From: Apiospora phragmitis
Taxonomy: Eukaryota > Ascomycota > Sordariomycetes > Amphisphaeriales > Apiosporaceae
Direction of reading: 5' to 3'
NCBI GenBank assembly: GCA_038363925.1
Contig: JAQQWL010000001.1
Coordinates: forward strand, 744,001 to 808,000
Length of the DNA stretch: 64,000 nt
Made by a program: the position numbers and the translations under genes. Positions 52,370 through 63,344 of this stretch are shown here, in pieces (the stretch's first letter is position 1; each line of letters starts with the position of its first letter). The notes beneath the pieces were generated by a model. It was not told the origin of the DNA and made no database searches. It saw only the letters and a list, made by a program, of their open reading frames with translations.

Positions 52370-54305
52370 CTAGCTAGCCTCCTGGATGCTCGGAGGCAGG
52401 GGCAAGACGAATTCGTCGGGAACTGCACCTGCCAGCATTTCCAGCCGGCTATTCTTCCGACCAACATATACGCCTTTGGAATCTGCACGATTGTTCAGAT
52501 ATGCCTGGACGTCTTCCACCTCTCTCTTAGCTAGAGCTGCATCGAATTTATTCTGATCAAGAATAGCCATCAGCCGTGAGGTTTCGTAGAATCTGCCTCT
52601 AATCACCGTTTCGTCCTTCGTTACGTTTTGAAGGACAGGTACCCATTGAAACTGAGTACCAGTTGCTGCTCTGATTCCATCACGGAAAGCCTTCTCCTTG
52701 AACATTGCAGATGGTATTTGAGTCTGTTGAACGACTGGTTGCTGAAGGGGAATCTCCTCTAGCCGGTAGATGTCACCGGTGAAAAACAAACCATCGGTTT
52801 CGCCGCTCTTGGCAGTGAAGATCTCTTTGAGAACCATCAGGATAGGCATGTTCTTGGGCCATGCCGGGTCCATCTCTTGCGGGGTGAGTCGGATTCGAAC
52901 GGCCTCACCAACATTGATTCTTTCTGCGCCGAGAAATATACCTCGAACGAATAGTTTACCGCCACTGGACCTCGAGTCTGATATGACATTGAACAGTGAA
53001 TACGAGTGGTCAATCTCGATCAAGGCTTTCTTGGATCCTTCCACTCCAACAAGCTCCTGCCTGGAAGGGTTGTCTTGGGCATACTTGGCAACAATTTGGC
53101 TCCACGGCGCGTTTCGTACCCAAGTGTTTTGTAGTTCAGGGAGGTTAACGGCAGGAACACTGAACGCAAGGAAAGGCCGCATCTCGTTCTCAGGTCTGAG
53201 GTGAGGTTCCAGCTGGAGGAGTGAGTGTGCTAACTGCTTTATGCTATATCGCAATCTACCGTCTTGAGTCGCAGGTTGAAGCTTCTGCAGCACTATACCC
53301 AAACGCCACGTAGGATTTGTTAAGAACCACACAGCTTCGCCCTCCCGAAACACGGCTTTATCATCTGGTTGAGGAGTGGCCATCGTTTGGCTGCCAACAG
53401 GGGCGAGATTTTGTGCATGGGTAGAGGGATCAGTGGCCACAGGTCCAGGGATTGTCTTGAGCTGAGCAGGTGCAACCGCACCCATTGGTTGCTGTACTGG
53501 CTTTACAGCTGGGGCAGGCTTCGTTGCCACGGAAGACGCAGATGCGGTCCTACTCATCGGCGTTGCTGAGACAGCTGCAGTTCCTGTAGATATAGACGAA
53601 CCCCTTGGAGCCGCTATAGACGACGGAGCTGATGGTGCAGGAACAGGGGCTGGCTGCGGCCACCACGACGGCTTTGCCTGTTCAGGGTTGCAGAGCTGAC
53701 AAGAGCAGAGGCCTTTATCTTTGCTACCGCCAACAATCCATAAAAGATCTAGTTAGGTTAGAAATGTTGATCCTGCAACTCACATAATCTTTCCGCGTCG
53801 TGGAAGGATGACGAAGCGACGGAGGGAAATGACAGAACAAAAGAATTTGTGCTTACGTGGGAAAAAGTCGTTGGGTGAGCGAAAAGCCTTGGGTTTGTTC
53901 CCGTGAGGGTAACCATACAGATAGTAATCTAGACGGTTTTGCGCTGTACCGAGTTGTCAGTGGCAGGCTCTAGAACGTGATCAGCCCATCATACCTGTCT
54001 TGTAGCGTATATGGTAGTGATCTGGCAGTTTGTCGAGGAAATAGCCTCGATCTGTTATGATTAGTCCATGTTCCCCTTGGTATATACTAAGCGATGCGAT
54101 TCATACCTTGGTGTTCAGGGCCTGGCAGAAACTGGTCTCGGAGCAGGGCCCCGAGCCTGAACAGCCAGGCGACGTAGCGTTTGTCATCTTCCGGTAGTTT
54201 CTGGTGGCCTGAGTTGAAGTCGCTTTCTGCCCAGGCCTTGCCGTCGCTGCTGCCAGGAGCGAGCGTAAATGGGTAGGCCTCACTGCTGCCGGATCCCGCA
54301 GCCAT
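52370..54305 (-). CDS. CLR2: Transcription-silencing protein Clr2
   Basis: Homologue of S. pombe Clr2, a subunit of the SHREC complex (with Clr1, Clr3, Mit1) that deacetylates histone H3 and represses heterochromatin. 573 residues, four exons: 54107-54305, 53995-54051, 53857-53943, 52370-53748. All junctions are GT/AG with matching phase. The N-terminal Clr2 domain contains GYFLDKLPDHYHIRYKT, QNRLDYYLYGYPHGN and FRSPNDFFPHLLWIVGGSKD, then the zinc-ligand-like CSCQLC. A Pro/Ala/Ser-rich linker leads to the C-terminal Clr2-type part (FREGEAVWFLTNPTWRLGI; RLTPQEMDPAWPKNMPILMV). No frame problem. The ATG at 54305 is the first in the frame. Confidence 0.9.
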
Positions 54306-55444
54306 GGTGTCGGTGATAGCAATAGCGATGAGGATGGGTGAAGGTTCCAACAGCCAGTATGGAAATGCATTAGGTTAGAGCTGGGAGGTAACATGGGTCA
54401 GTCCAATGGCACGCCGCGCTTGGGCCAGAACGCCAATATTCTTTTAAGGCCTGAGCCTGGCTGGGGTACTTGCACGGCGACAGCACTTACGGAGTAATAA
54501 AGAAGTAATAAGCACCTGCAGTGTCTCACTTTCCATTAGAAGAAGCCTACAAGGTGTCGCAGTTTACGTGTGACACTATTTCTACCTGCTCAAGAAGACC
54601 TAAATTATTACTCAACTTAGAACTGAAGACGTAGGTACGTAAAGAAGTAGGTAAGTATACTCACATGTATACAAGTAGGTTCCTAGACAGGGTAGGTTAC
54701 TGTAGAGACTTACAGCAAGACGGGCACCATGCAACGTCAAAAGGCGATGCATAGTGTCAATTAGCTGCCAGCCTCCGTCGTTATCCTATGACTAAATTTA
54801 ATACATCTGCAACATCCTTTAAGAAAACATTTAAGAGTCTCTGGAGCGACCATAAGGCAAACTAGAGAACTGCGCTTATATTGAAGTGTTCTTACATAAT
54901 TGGATTCGCTGTGAGACCACTCCTGCAACTAGCGGACTTAAGCGGCAACAACCACGGACCCTGCAGGAGATGGACTCAGCCGCATACATATGCTGATCTT
55001 GGGATAGTAGTAACAATCTGGTATGCGTTGCCCCATGTGACCCTTTTCAGAATCATTATACTAGTTATAGCCTTGCTCGTCCAAGTTTATAGGAAGAAAG
55101 CCCATGCAGGGTCACGGCGATTGCATGTCTTATTACCGCCTCCACAGCCACAACGATGGTGGTGGGAATTCGAGGTACTGTCGAAACTCGCCAAAGTAGG
55201 CTACACTTGTGGTATCAGTACTGCTATACAATGATTACCCACGGTCCTTACTAATATAATGGAGAACCGACGAGTTCAGGCTCGGGCTTAAAGGAATTAA
55301 GTCACCAAAGGGGGTCTATGTCGACGAGCACTCTGGTATAAAAGACAGCCCGTTGCTGGCTGGGTTGAGTTAGGAAGTTGCATCGTCCATACCATATTAT
55401 ACAGCAAGCGTTCTGTCGAGACTCATATATCACACCCAAACACC
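54306..55444. other. Gene-free divergent spacer
   Basis: About 1.1 kb between the divergent Clr2 and short-chain dehydrogenase genes. TAGGTA-type motifs cluster at 54630-54705. An open frame at 54881-55234 has a hydrophobic segment but no family feature, and I do not call it. Confidence 0.5.
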
Positions 55445-56539
55445 ATGGATGCAACCTTTGGAGCTACTACAGATGGTATCACCGTGGTCCGCCACTTCGC
55501 TGATCAGGTTAAGGGAAGAACGTGTAAGTTTCTCGAGCATGGCCCAGTCAACGTGAACTGAAACTGTACTAACAGATGCTGCCAGTCCTCTTGACTGGTC
55601 CTAGCAAAGGTGGCATCGGCTCGGGAGACGGTCATCAGCCTCGCTCATGGATCCCCGGCTATGATTGTCCTCATCGGACGGTCCCTGGCTAAAGCGCAAG
55701 ACGCCATCAACATTATCGAGAAAATCAATGCAGACATCCGAGTGAAGTTTGTCGAGACCGACCTGGCCTCGTTGAAGAGCGTCAGAAAGGCGGCCGAGAC
55801 TATCCTCGACGACGACGAGATTCCCCAAATCGATGTCGTCATCAACAACGCTGGCATCATGGCCTGTCCCTACACGCTGACCGAGGACGGCATCGAGCTC
55901 CAGCTCGCCGCGAGCCTGACCGGCCACTTCGTGCTGACCAACAAGATCATGCCCAAAATCTTGGCCGCCGGTGCCGGCAGCAGAATCGTGTTCGTGAGCA
56001 GCGCGGCTCATCGGTACCGCCCCTTCAACCTGGAGGACCCCAACTTCGCCGCCGAGGGCGCCTACACCGAGTACGACGGCTACAGCTCGGCCAAGTCGGC
56101 CGAGATGCTGTACGGGGTCGCGCTGAATCGACGCCTGGCGGCGTCGCGCGGCATCCGTACCTACGCGTTGCACCCGGGGGGTATCGCGACGAATCTGCAG
56201 GACCACGCCAAGGCCGGGGGCGAGGCGCACATGATGGAAGTGTTCGACAAGGTCTGCCGGGTCATTAACGGCATCTCCATCGCCGACTACCTCGCGCAAA
56301 ACCCCTACAAGACGCTGCAGCAAGGCTGTTCCACGACGCTCGTCGCGGCTCTAGACCCCGACCTGGTGAACCGTGATGGCTACTTCCTGGAAGATTGCAC
56401 CCTGACCACGGACCCGGCCTTGGCTAAGCCGTGGGCTACGGATGCTGACCTCGCGGAGAAGTGCTGGAAGAAGACTGAGGAGTTGGTTGGGAGACCTATG
56501 AGTTCTAGCTTAACCAACAAGGGTCCATTTGGAACATAA
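55445..56539 (+). CDS. Short-chain dehydrogenase/reductase
   Basis: NAD(P)-dependent oxidoreductase of about 343 residues, classical SDR fold. Exon 1 is 55445-55523, the intron is 55524-55585 (GTAAGT donor, GCCAG acceptor, phase matched), exon 2 is 55586-56539. The cofactor loop is TGPSKGGIG, then the NNAG strand motif (VVINNAGIMACPY), the catalytic serine region IVFVSSAAHRYRPF, and the catalytic YSSAK. The C-terminal part includes YALHPGGIATNL. It resembles the retinol-dehydrogenase/WW-domain-oxidoreductase-like group. Substrate unknown. One extra G in GGG at 55623-55625 breaks the frame between GGIGS and ETVISLA, and removal restores it. The neighbours show no biosynthetic cluster. Confidence 0.85.
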
Positions 56540-57095
56540 ATATAGACAATTCTTTTCTGTAGGGCTTAGATATAGATGAACCTGACAAGCAAGCCGTCTT
56601 CAATTTTGATGAGGTCCAGATTTGGGTTATGTATTTCAACTCATCTCAAGCAGGTGAGTCTCAAGATGGCTGTATACCTAACAGTACCAAGTTTATTGTT
56701 TGTGATTTGTCGCAATAGACTTCATCAAAAAGAGTTATTAGTAATAGCTAGTGCCCATTAGATTTTGCTTCATTTCGAGCAACGCATCGCTTTCTTCCTC
56801 CGATTCCGGAATCCAACTTATTGTAGGTACATCAGGTGTGTGATGTGAAAGCGTTGTTGTAGGCTGGTAAGGGGACAGTCCCGGTATTATCCTGGGGCAT
56901 GTACAGGTAATTAGTGCTTCTTAGGTAAGGGTATTCCCCCACTACGGATTTGCGCAACGGGAGCCGGGATCTTGCATCTCTCCTTTCTCGAGAATACCGT
57001 CCTCCAGCTTTTTGGACCTGGAACAATCCCGCCGCGGTAACATCAGTATTCTCTGGGCAAGTACAGAGAAAAAAAACGGATAGGGAGCTACAAAG
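56540..57095. other. Gene-free tandem spacer
   Basis: About 550 bases holding the end of the dehydrogenase gene and the promoter of the AP-2 sigma gene. No coding signal. Confidence 0.5.
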
Positions 57096-57666
57096 ATGCT
57101 CTCCTTCATATTAGTCCAGAACCGGCAGTAAGAGAAGACGAGTTCCCAATTGCTCCCGCATTGGCGCAACAACTAACAAGAGTGCGAGCGCAGAGGCAAA
57201 ACGCGCCTAGCGAAATGGTACTCCCCGTACAGCGACGACGAGAAAGTCAAGCTTAAAGGCGAAGTGCGTACCTATCTACCTCAATCTCTCTCGCCGCTAG
57301 AAACACCGTCACTAACAAACATTGGCCGACAAATAGGTCCACCGCCTAGTCGCCCCGCGCGACCAAAAGTACCAGAGCAACTTCGTCGAGTTCCGGAACC
57401 ACAAGATCGTGTACCGCCGTTACGCGGGCCTGTTCTTCTGCGCCTGCGTCGACACCAACGACAACGAGCTGGCGTACCTCGAGGCCATCCACTTCTTCGT
57501 CGAGGTCCTCGACGCCTTCTTCGGCAACGTCTGCGAGCTCGACCTCGTCTTCAACTTCTACAAGGTCTACGCCATCCTCGACGAGGTCTTCCTCGCCGGC
57601 GAGATCGAGGAGACGAGCAAACAGGTCGTCTTGACGCGCCTCGAACACCTGGACAAACTGGAATGA
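57096..57666 (+). CDS. APS2: AP-2 clathrin adaptor complex sigma subunit
   Basis: Small subunit of the AP-2 adaptor for clathrin-mediated endocytosis at the plasma membrane. 143 residues, three exons: 57096-57127, 57194-57263 and 57337-57666. Introns 57128-57193 and 57264-57336 have GT/AG ends and matching phases. The typical start [11 protein letters not shown] is split by intron 1. Then come [89 protein letters not shown] and the ending [17 protein letters not shown]. Length and motifs match the AP-2 sigma family and not the AP-1 or AP-3 sigma. Intact. Confidence 0.96.
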
Positions 57667-58539
57667 GAAGTGGCAAAGAACAAAAAGGAAATCTTAAATC
57701 ATTGGTAGCAGGGAGGGTGGCAAGCAAACGACTGCACACGTCTGACCGAGCTGTAACCCTTGAGGTTGCAATACTGTCCGATCGGTCTGGTTTATTTGCC
57801 GGTATGGCTGTATAGGGGAGCGCAAATCCATTGGCATGGCGTCTGGCGTAACTGGCATGGAAGAGAGGTTCAGTCTGAAAGTCTGAGGATCAGGATACGA
57901 TCTGGGCATTTTGAATGCATACGCAGTGCTGGTGAAGCAGTTACACGCATCACCAATGGCCGAGTTTTCGATATGCGGTAGTCTATTCGACTACCCATGT
58001 TAAGGTCATCCAGATTGCAATACCGCCCACCCTCTCCTCAAACATGCTCCAGGAGTGAACACAGTGTTATGCCAGTCCTGATTTGTGGCATTTTCCCGTC
58101 TGTGGCATGTATGCCATATAGGTGTACAAAGGGATGCAACCAACGGCGAATGCTTCTTCAAACGATACATTCATGCCAGGCAGTCAAACGTCATATCTTG
58201 TTACAGGAACCCTGGGTGCACAAACAATGAATAGCGGTGCTAGACCATTCGATCTTCTCCTACACCGCTTACAGGTGCCGTCCAGAAACATGAATTAAAT
58301 AGCAATTATCTCGGTACTAAGCTTAAGAGGAATCCACCGCCGCCATCATGGGAATAGGAAGTGACAGATCACGCCGAACTCCCTGTTATTGCTGCAAAAT
58401 GCCAAGATTATAGCAAATCCCCTGGGTTACCTCCACCCCCCTTGGCAGCAATTGATGGGCGGCCCTCAAATCGTCTACCATGGGCGACCACTACGGCCGC
58501 CTCAAGAAAAGTGTGCGAGAATCACTGTTGCTGGGATTC
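57667..58539. other. Gene-free convergent spacer
   Basis: About 870 bases between the AP-2 sigma stop and the zinc-knuckle gene stop. No coding signal was seen. Confidence 0.5.
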
Positions 58540-60654
58540 TCAAGCCCTTACCGGGATTGGCTCTCCTGAAACAACTTCAGCAACTGTTGATAGATTGGAG
58601 GCCATAGGAGGGCATTAGTGGACAATATACCTTTAGTATCTGAAGCCGTGTCATCCAAGCATCCCATCATCTCAGCCGCTGTTTTCCTTCTCAGACGAGG
58701 ATTCACGACCAGAACCGTCAGTCCGGGAAACAGACGGATGACTGCTTCACTATAGGGAGGACTTGTTAGTAGCCGGTATTGGTTGCCATCTGGATCGACC
58801 GTCAACGTCGAATCGCCAGTCTCAGTAGCATCAATGACCTCCTCCAACATGATGTCCATTTGCGAAGCACAGACAGCCTCTATATAATCTTCGTCTTCTC
58901 CCATCTGTGCGCCAAGTGTATGAAGGAAGTCGTGTGCTTCAGCAGCAGCTGGCCTATCGGGTTCTCGATCGAGGCTACGTGTGCCAGGACTGGCCATAGG
59001 TACGTCCTCCTGGGGCAAGAAGTTTGACATATTGTCGCGATATGTTTCACCTACTCCAAAGGACAATGCCTGGATGTTCTGCATGAACGAGTCCCCGTCA
59101 TCATAAGAGAGCCTGCCTTCTGTATCTGGCTTGCGTAGTATCACGGCGTGGCTTCCGTCAGGCTTGGGAGACCTCGAGCGATCATCACGACGGCTGTTCT
59201 TGCTAGGCCGATAGCTATCTCTATCCCTGTTTCTTCTGTTCTTGCTTCTCCTAGTCTCTCTCGCCGGAGTGGCCGGAAGGGGAGGCGCTTCGTGGAAAGG
59301 TGATGATCGGGTAAGAGGCGTTGGTGTGTTAAATCTACCTCTGTACCATACGATGGCGAAGTGTCGCCTGGGGAAGAGAGTGATCTCTCTCTATAGCTGG
59401 GGCGGTATCTATCTGTGACCTCACCACGAGCTCGAGGAGGGCTTCCCGGGCGGTAGCTGTCAGAATACTGACGAATTGGCAGGCTGAGTTGACTAGATGA
59501 TCGTTCTCTGCGACCTTGCCAATTATCCGAGTCCTCGTCCAAGCGCTTAGCGGCAGCCTCCTTTCGTTTGGTAGTGAGTGACCAGTACATGCTGTTCTCT
59601 GGGCAGAGGGTTCCAAGATGAACCCCCAACTTTCCGCAAAAGTTGCATTGATAGTCAGGGGCAGGTGCTGTATCATAACAAGGGTCTAGATTGGTTGGAC
59701 AGTCCTGGACTAGGTGGCCTTATCAAGGGTCAGTAGAGTAATCTGCCAAAATTCTGTAAGGGACTAACCAGACTTGTGGCACCGTTTGCATATATACTTC
59801 TGTTGCTTCGAATGTGCCTTCTTGCTCTTCGTCGCCTCTGATCCGGAATCTACGGGTTGTTTCTTCTTAGTTCTCGATGAATCCTACTTTGAGCTGCCGT
59901 TGCTTTCCTTGGAAAGGTACTCCGGGCTGAGCCTGATAGCTATTGTTCGGTTACGCAGATGCATATACCTCTGCTCTTGAGCTCTCGAATTGGCAGATGG
60001 CAGTTCTTCTGACCGAAGTGTATGACCATTAGGAAATATTAGCTTACCTCCTTTGTTCATCAAAGGCAGATCCTTCGCAAGTTGCGAGTTCTGACAGGGA
60101 CTTTGAGGTGACCTTGCCCTTTTATTATTTACGATTGGGATGCCATTGGCACCAGTCCTTTTCCTACCAACAACACCCATGGTCCTTTTCTCAGTGCTGG
60201 AGGGTGAAAAGGCTTTCAGAGCTGACTCGGGGTGGTCATTGATACCAATCAGATGGGATCGGGAGCTGTGAATATGACTGTCAGGTTGAGATGGTGTATG
60301 CTGCTTGCCTTCGAGGATTTGACGTATTTCGTCTTCGACCATCAAGTACTTGCGACAGCTCGAGGGGTCTTTTTGGACAGCGAGGTCCTGCCAATATTTG
60401 AACGAAGAATAGAGGATGTTGTCCTCAAACCCGCGACTTCTGAGTGAATAAATCCAATACCGGACGAGTGAGTCCCCTCGCACAAGCATGTCCTTCACGA
60501 CTTGCTGGTGAAGCCATTCCAGATACTTGTCAAGCACCTCCTGTCCGTGATAATCGAGTCCAAAGTCAACATCAATACTGTGTTCGAGCTGGGAGAGGGA
60601 TATTTGATCGAGGTTCAGAGGAGCGAACGCATCGGAAATCTGGTCTGGATCCAT
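58540..60654 (-). CDS. CCHC zinc-knuckle protein, disrupted
   Basis: Nucleic-acid-binding type protein. Start ATG at 60654. The N-terminal part (DYHGQEVLDKYLEWLHQQ, FKYWQDLAVQKDPSS) is helical, then a basic linker (VVGRKRTGANG). The zinc knuckles are CKRCHKSGHLVQDC (split by intron at about 59717-59769, GTTAGT donor, ATAAG acceptor) and CNFCGKLGVHLGTLC. An Arg/Ser-rich stretch (RSKNRRNRDRDSYRPSKN) follows and an acidic C-terminal domain (GEDEDYIEAVCASQMDI, FPGLTVLVVNPRLRRKT). Two lesions: TAG at 59884-59886 between SSK and DSSRTKKK, where CAG or a Lys codon would fit, and a one-base loss near 59335-59345. The end may instead be at 58548 if the last intron (CTAAT branch, CAACAG acceptor) is not spliced. 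The composition suggests RNA processing, which is inference. Confidence 0.65.
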
Positions 60655-61651
60655 GGCTTTACTGTAGACAGACTTCGTCAACAACTCAATGATCACGGAT
60701 CGAGAGCTGGGAGACTGGCCAAATGTCTGCGGCTTTCAGGAACAATAGATGCTGCGATCGTGTTTGGGTGTGCGGTTTCTGGGTACTTCGTAGGTAGATC
60801 AAGCAGAAAAACAAACGCAGCTGGAAGTCACCAACACAGTGGCTCGAAGAAGGTCGCTCTTTCCTACCTTTGCACAATGTGACCAGTGAGTGACTAGTCC
60901 CACATCATCTGATTGATTATCCGCGGAATTCAGAAGATAGAGAATGGGATAAAAAGGAGGCCACGGGGAAAGCTGGACGTTCCTGAAATAGCGGTAGGGA
61001 CCGGAATGTTTTCCAGTGCTACTTTGAGGGGATAGTCGAGTGGAATTGGGCGGCAAGCTGCTCGGTTCTGTCTGATAAAGTACGGCAAAATTAGACCAAG
61101 CCATCAGCCAGAATTCATTGCAAGGAGACTGAACTGGCCCGTTTGGCTGATAATGATGTCCTCGCCCACTGTCTCTGCATCAAGCATCTCTGGAAATGGG
61201 AATTGAAAACCTGCCTGACTATCTGGTAGGCAGGTACCTCACTTAAAGCAACACTGCCGAGCATAAAACCCGCCCGCTCTTCGTATCTGATGATCTGGGG
61301 AAGACGGGAGATATCCGATGCCTAAACAATACACAATGACATTTGGTTTGAACAGCAAAACCCATGAGCGAAATAGAACAGACCTACAGTATCCATCCAT
61401 ATTGAGACATTTGGTTGCAAGGCATCGCCGTTTGTAAGACTCGGTCATCAAAGGAGACCTCGCTGCAGCTTCCCGCTTCACAGGCACTTGATTGGCAACA
61501 GAGGTTTGTTTGATTGAAGCCTATGGAACTCGGAGCCCCAGGCAGTCCTGACAAAGATGGTGACAGCTTATTTAATACAGAAATCTCCGAACGCCACCCA
61601 TAACATTGACGAATACAAGATGCGCATGAAAACAAAGCATATTTGCTACCC
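60655..61651. other. Gene-free tandem spacer
   Basis: About 1 kb between two minus-strand genes. Two open frames here are short and incoherent. It holds the zinc-knuckle gene promoter and the IST1 3' end. Confidence 0.5.
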
Positions 61652-62613
61652 CTAGCGCTTCAACGCTGCAAAGCGGGCTGCAAGATCATCCACGCTTGGC
61701 ACATCATCTGCCAGCCCCCCCTTTCTTTCCGTGTTCTTGCTGGCTATGCCGGCATCGAGCATCTTCTTGCTGGGCTTTAGCTCGGCCGAGTTAAGCGTGA
61801 TTTTGGGCCGAGGATTCTCCGTAGATGGACTTGGCGGGTTGACGTGCAGAGGGCTTTGGGGGCCCAAGGTGCGTGGTGGTGTGGCTCTGCTGAGGTCTTC
61901 CCTCTCCTGTGCCGCTTTGCTGTCCGCCGGTATTTCGGGCTCTACAATCTTCTGTGCCTGTCCTCCGCTGGGGTTGTCGTCCACGTCGTCGTCCACGAAG
62001 TCCGGAGGGTCGCCCAAGTTCGTGGGGCGCTTCGGCCAGTCCACGCCGTATGCCCTTGCGATCTCTTCCAGTACCCCGTAACTAACTCTTCTTTTGGCGG
62101 GGTCACGCTGAGCTTCTTCACCACCTTCTCCGAGACCTTGTCGTCCGAGTTCTCCGTGGCGGTCACGACGAACTCCTTGCCAAACTTCTCCCAGAACAGC
62201 AGCCGAACCGCCTGGAGCTCCTTGATCTCCGTTTTCGGTGCCGCATAGATAATACTCTTCACAGCCTCCTCCAGTCCCGGGTCGCACTGCGGCGCTTCTA
62301 ATAACCCTGCACGCGCGATCAGGAGTTCGCAGTACAGTTCGAGGATCTCGTGGAGTTCTGTGATGATATCGGTGCGAATGATGTTCTCGACGCGAATTCT
62401 GGCAGAATCAACCTTGCCCGTCTCTAACAGTTGGGCCATGGTCCGCCGCGCGGCTTTGGAAAGAGCCTCGTCTCGTTTCTGCACCATGCGCAATCTTGCG
62501 ATCGCAAGTTTCAGTTGAACTTTGATCCTTGTCTAATCCCGAGGAGTTAGCTAATCGTGTGCCACAGATCGAGAGGACGTTTCGCATACCAGCAGTGTCG
62601 CCGAGGGTGCCAT
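61652..62613 (-). CDS. IST1: ESCRT-III-associated protein IST1
   Basis: Cytosolic regulator of ESCRT-III and Vps4 in multivesicular-body sorting. ATG at 62613, exon 1 62590-62613 (eight codons), intron 62533-62589 (GTATGC donor, ATTAG acceptor), exon 2 61652-62532; about 301 residues. The IST1 domain covers most of residues 1-190: IKVQLKLAIARLRMVQKRDE, SARIRVENIIRTDIITELHE, LELYCELLIARAGLL, EAVKSIIYAAPKTEIKELQA, WEKFGKEFVVTATENS and EEIARAYGVDWPKRP. An acidic/proline-rich linker and a C-terminal MIM-like end (VPSVDDLAARFAALKR) follow. One base is missing near 62070, between EELVTGY and LEEIARAYG. Adding one C restores the family sequence. Probably a consensus error. Confidence 0.9.
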
Positions 62614-63344
62614 GATGGATTAGGATACGGGGTGATTCCCGGGGCTTCTTGATATGAGCTCTTATGATACGGTCAAATTGGGGGTAAAGGTAAGGTAAAG
62701 AGAGGCAGAGTTGACAGAGCGGTTTGGTTGGAGATCGGTTGCCCCGCGGCCGTTATTTGGTATGATCGTCGGGTCCTGCCTACGGCTCCACCTGAGCTGT
62801 GCTGGTGTGGGGTAAAATGATACTGTATGTAAGCCTCAAGTGTCAAGGTCGGGCCAGCTTCTGGATCTGGAAGGCTACCTGGTCCGTCTCCGTACCTAAG
62901 GACCCTCTACGTCACCCCTTGTTCTACTTTGAATAGACCGACTTCGAGACAAGCGACCAATCATTGAACATTCATCTAAGCGGATGGCTTGTGATGTGCC
63001 ATCCAACCATGTATAGAATGGGCTTCATACATTTATACGTGACGTGAAGTATCAGCAGCTATGGCTAGACAGAAGGGTGTTTTGTCAACTTATTTTATAA
63101 TCCTAGGCGTGCAACAGCACAATACATAAAAATTCGAAATATATAAAAATGCAAGTCTCTTGATCATGGCTAGTTCCAATTCCCCCCTTTAAACCATTTG
63201 CGCCTTTGTCTTTTACACTGTTCAAAACAACGCATCTTCGCCATGGCAGCATTCATCAGCTGTGAGTAAGATTCCGAATTCTGATCTAAGTCAATGCACG
63301 TATAGGGAGGAGAGCCGTTTTAGCTAGCTTATGATTTCCACCAC
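62614..63344. other. Gene-free tandem spacer
   Basis: About 730 bases with an AT-rich stretch at 63085-63165. No coding signal. A short ATG-plus-donor-like sequence at 63243 (plus strand) does not lead to a usable exon. Confidence 0.5.

Noticed and set aside
54881..55234. Open frame with a hydrophobic segment (plus).
   Set aside because: No family features, sits between two promoters, and its codon pattern looks random.
63243..63300. ATG with donor-like GTGAGT on the plus strand.
   Set aside because: The following sequence meets a stop at once and overlaps the 3' end of the minus-strand membrane-protein gene.
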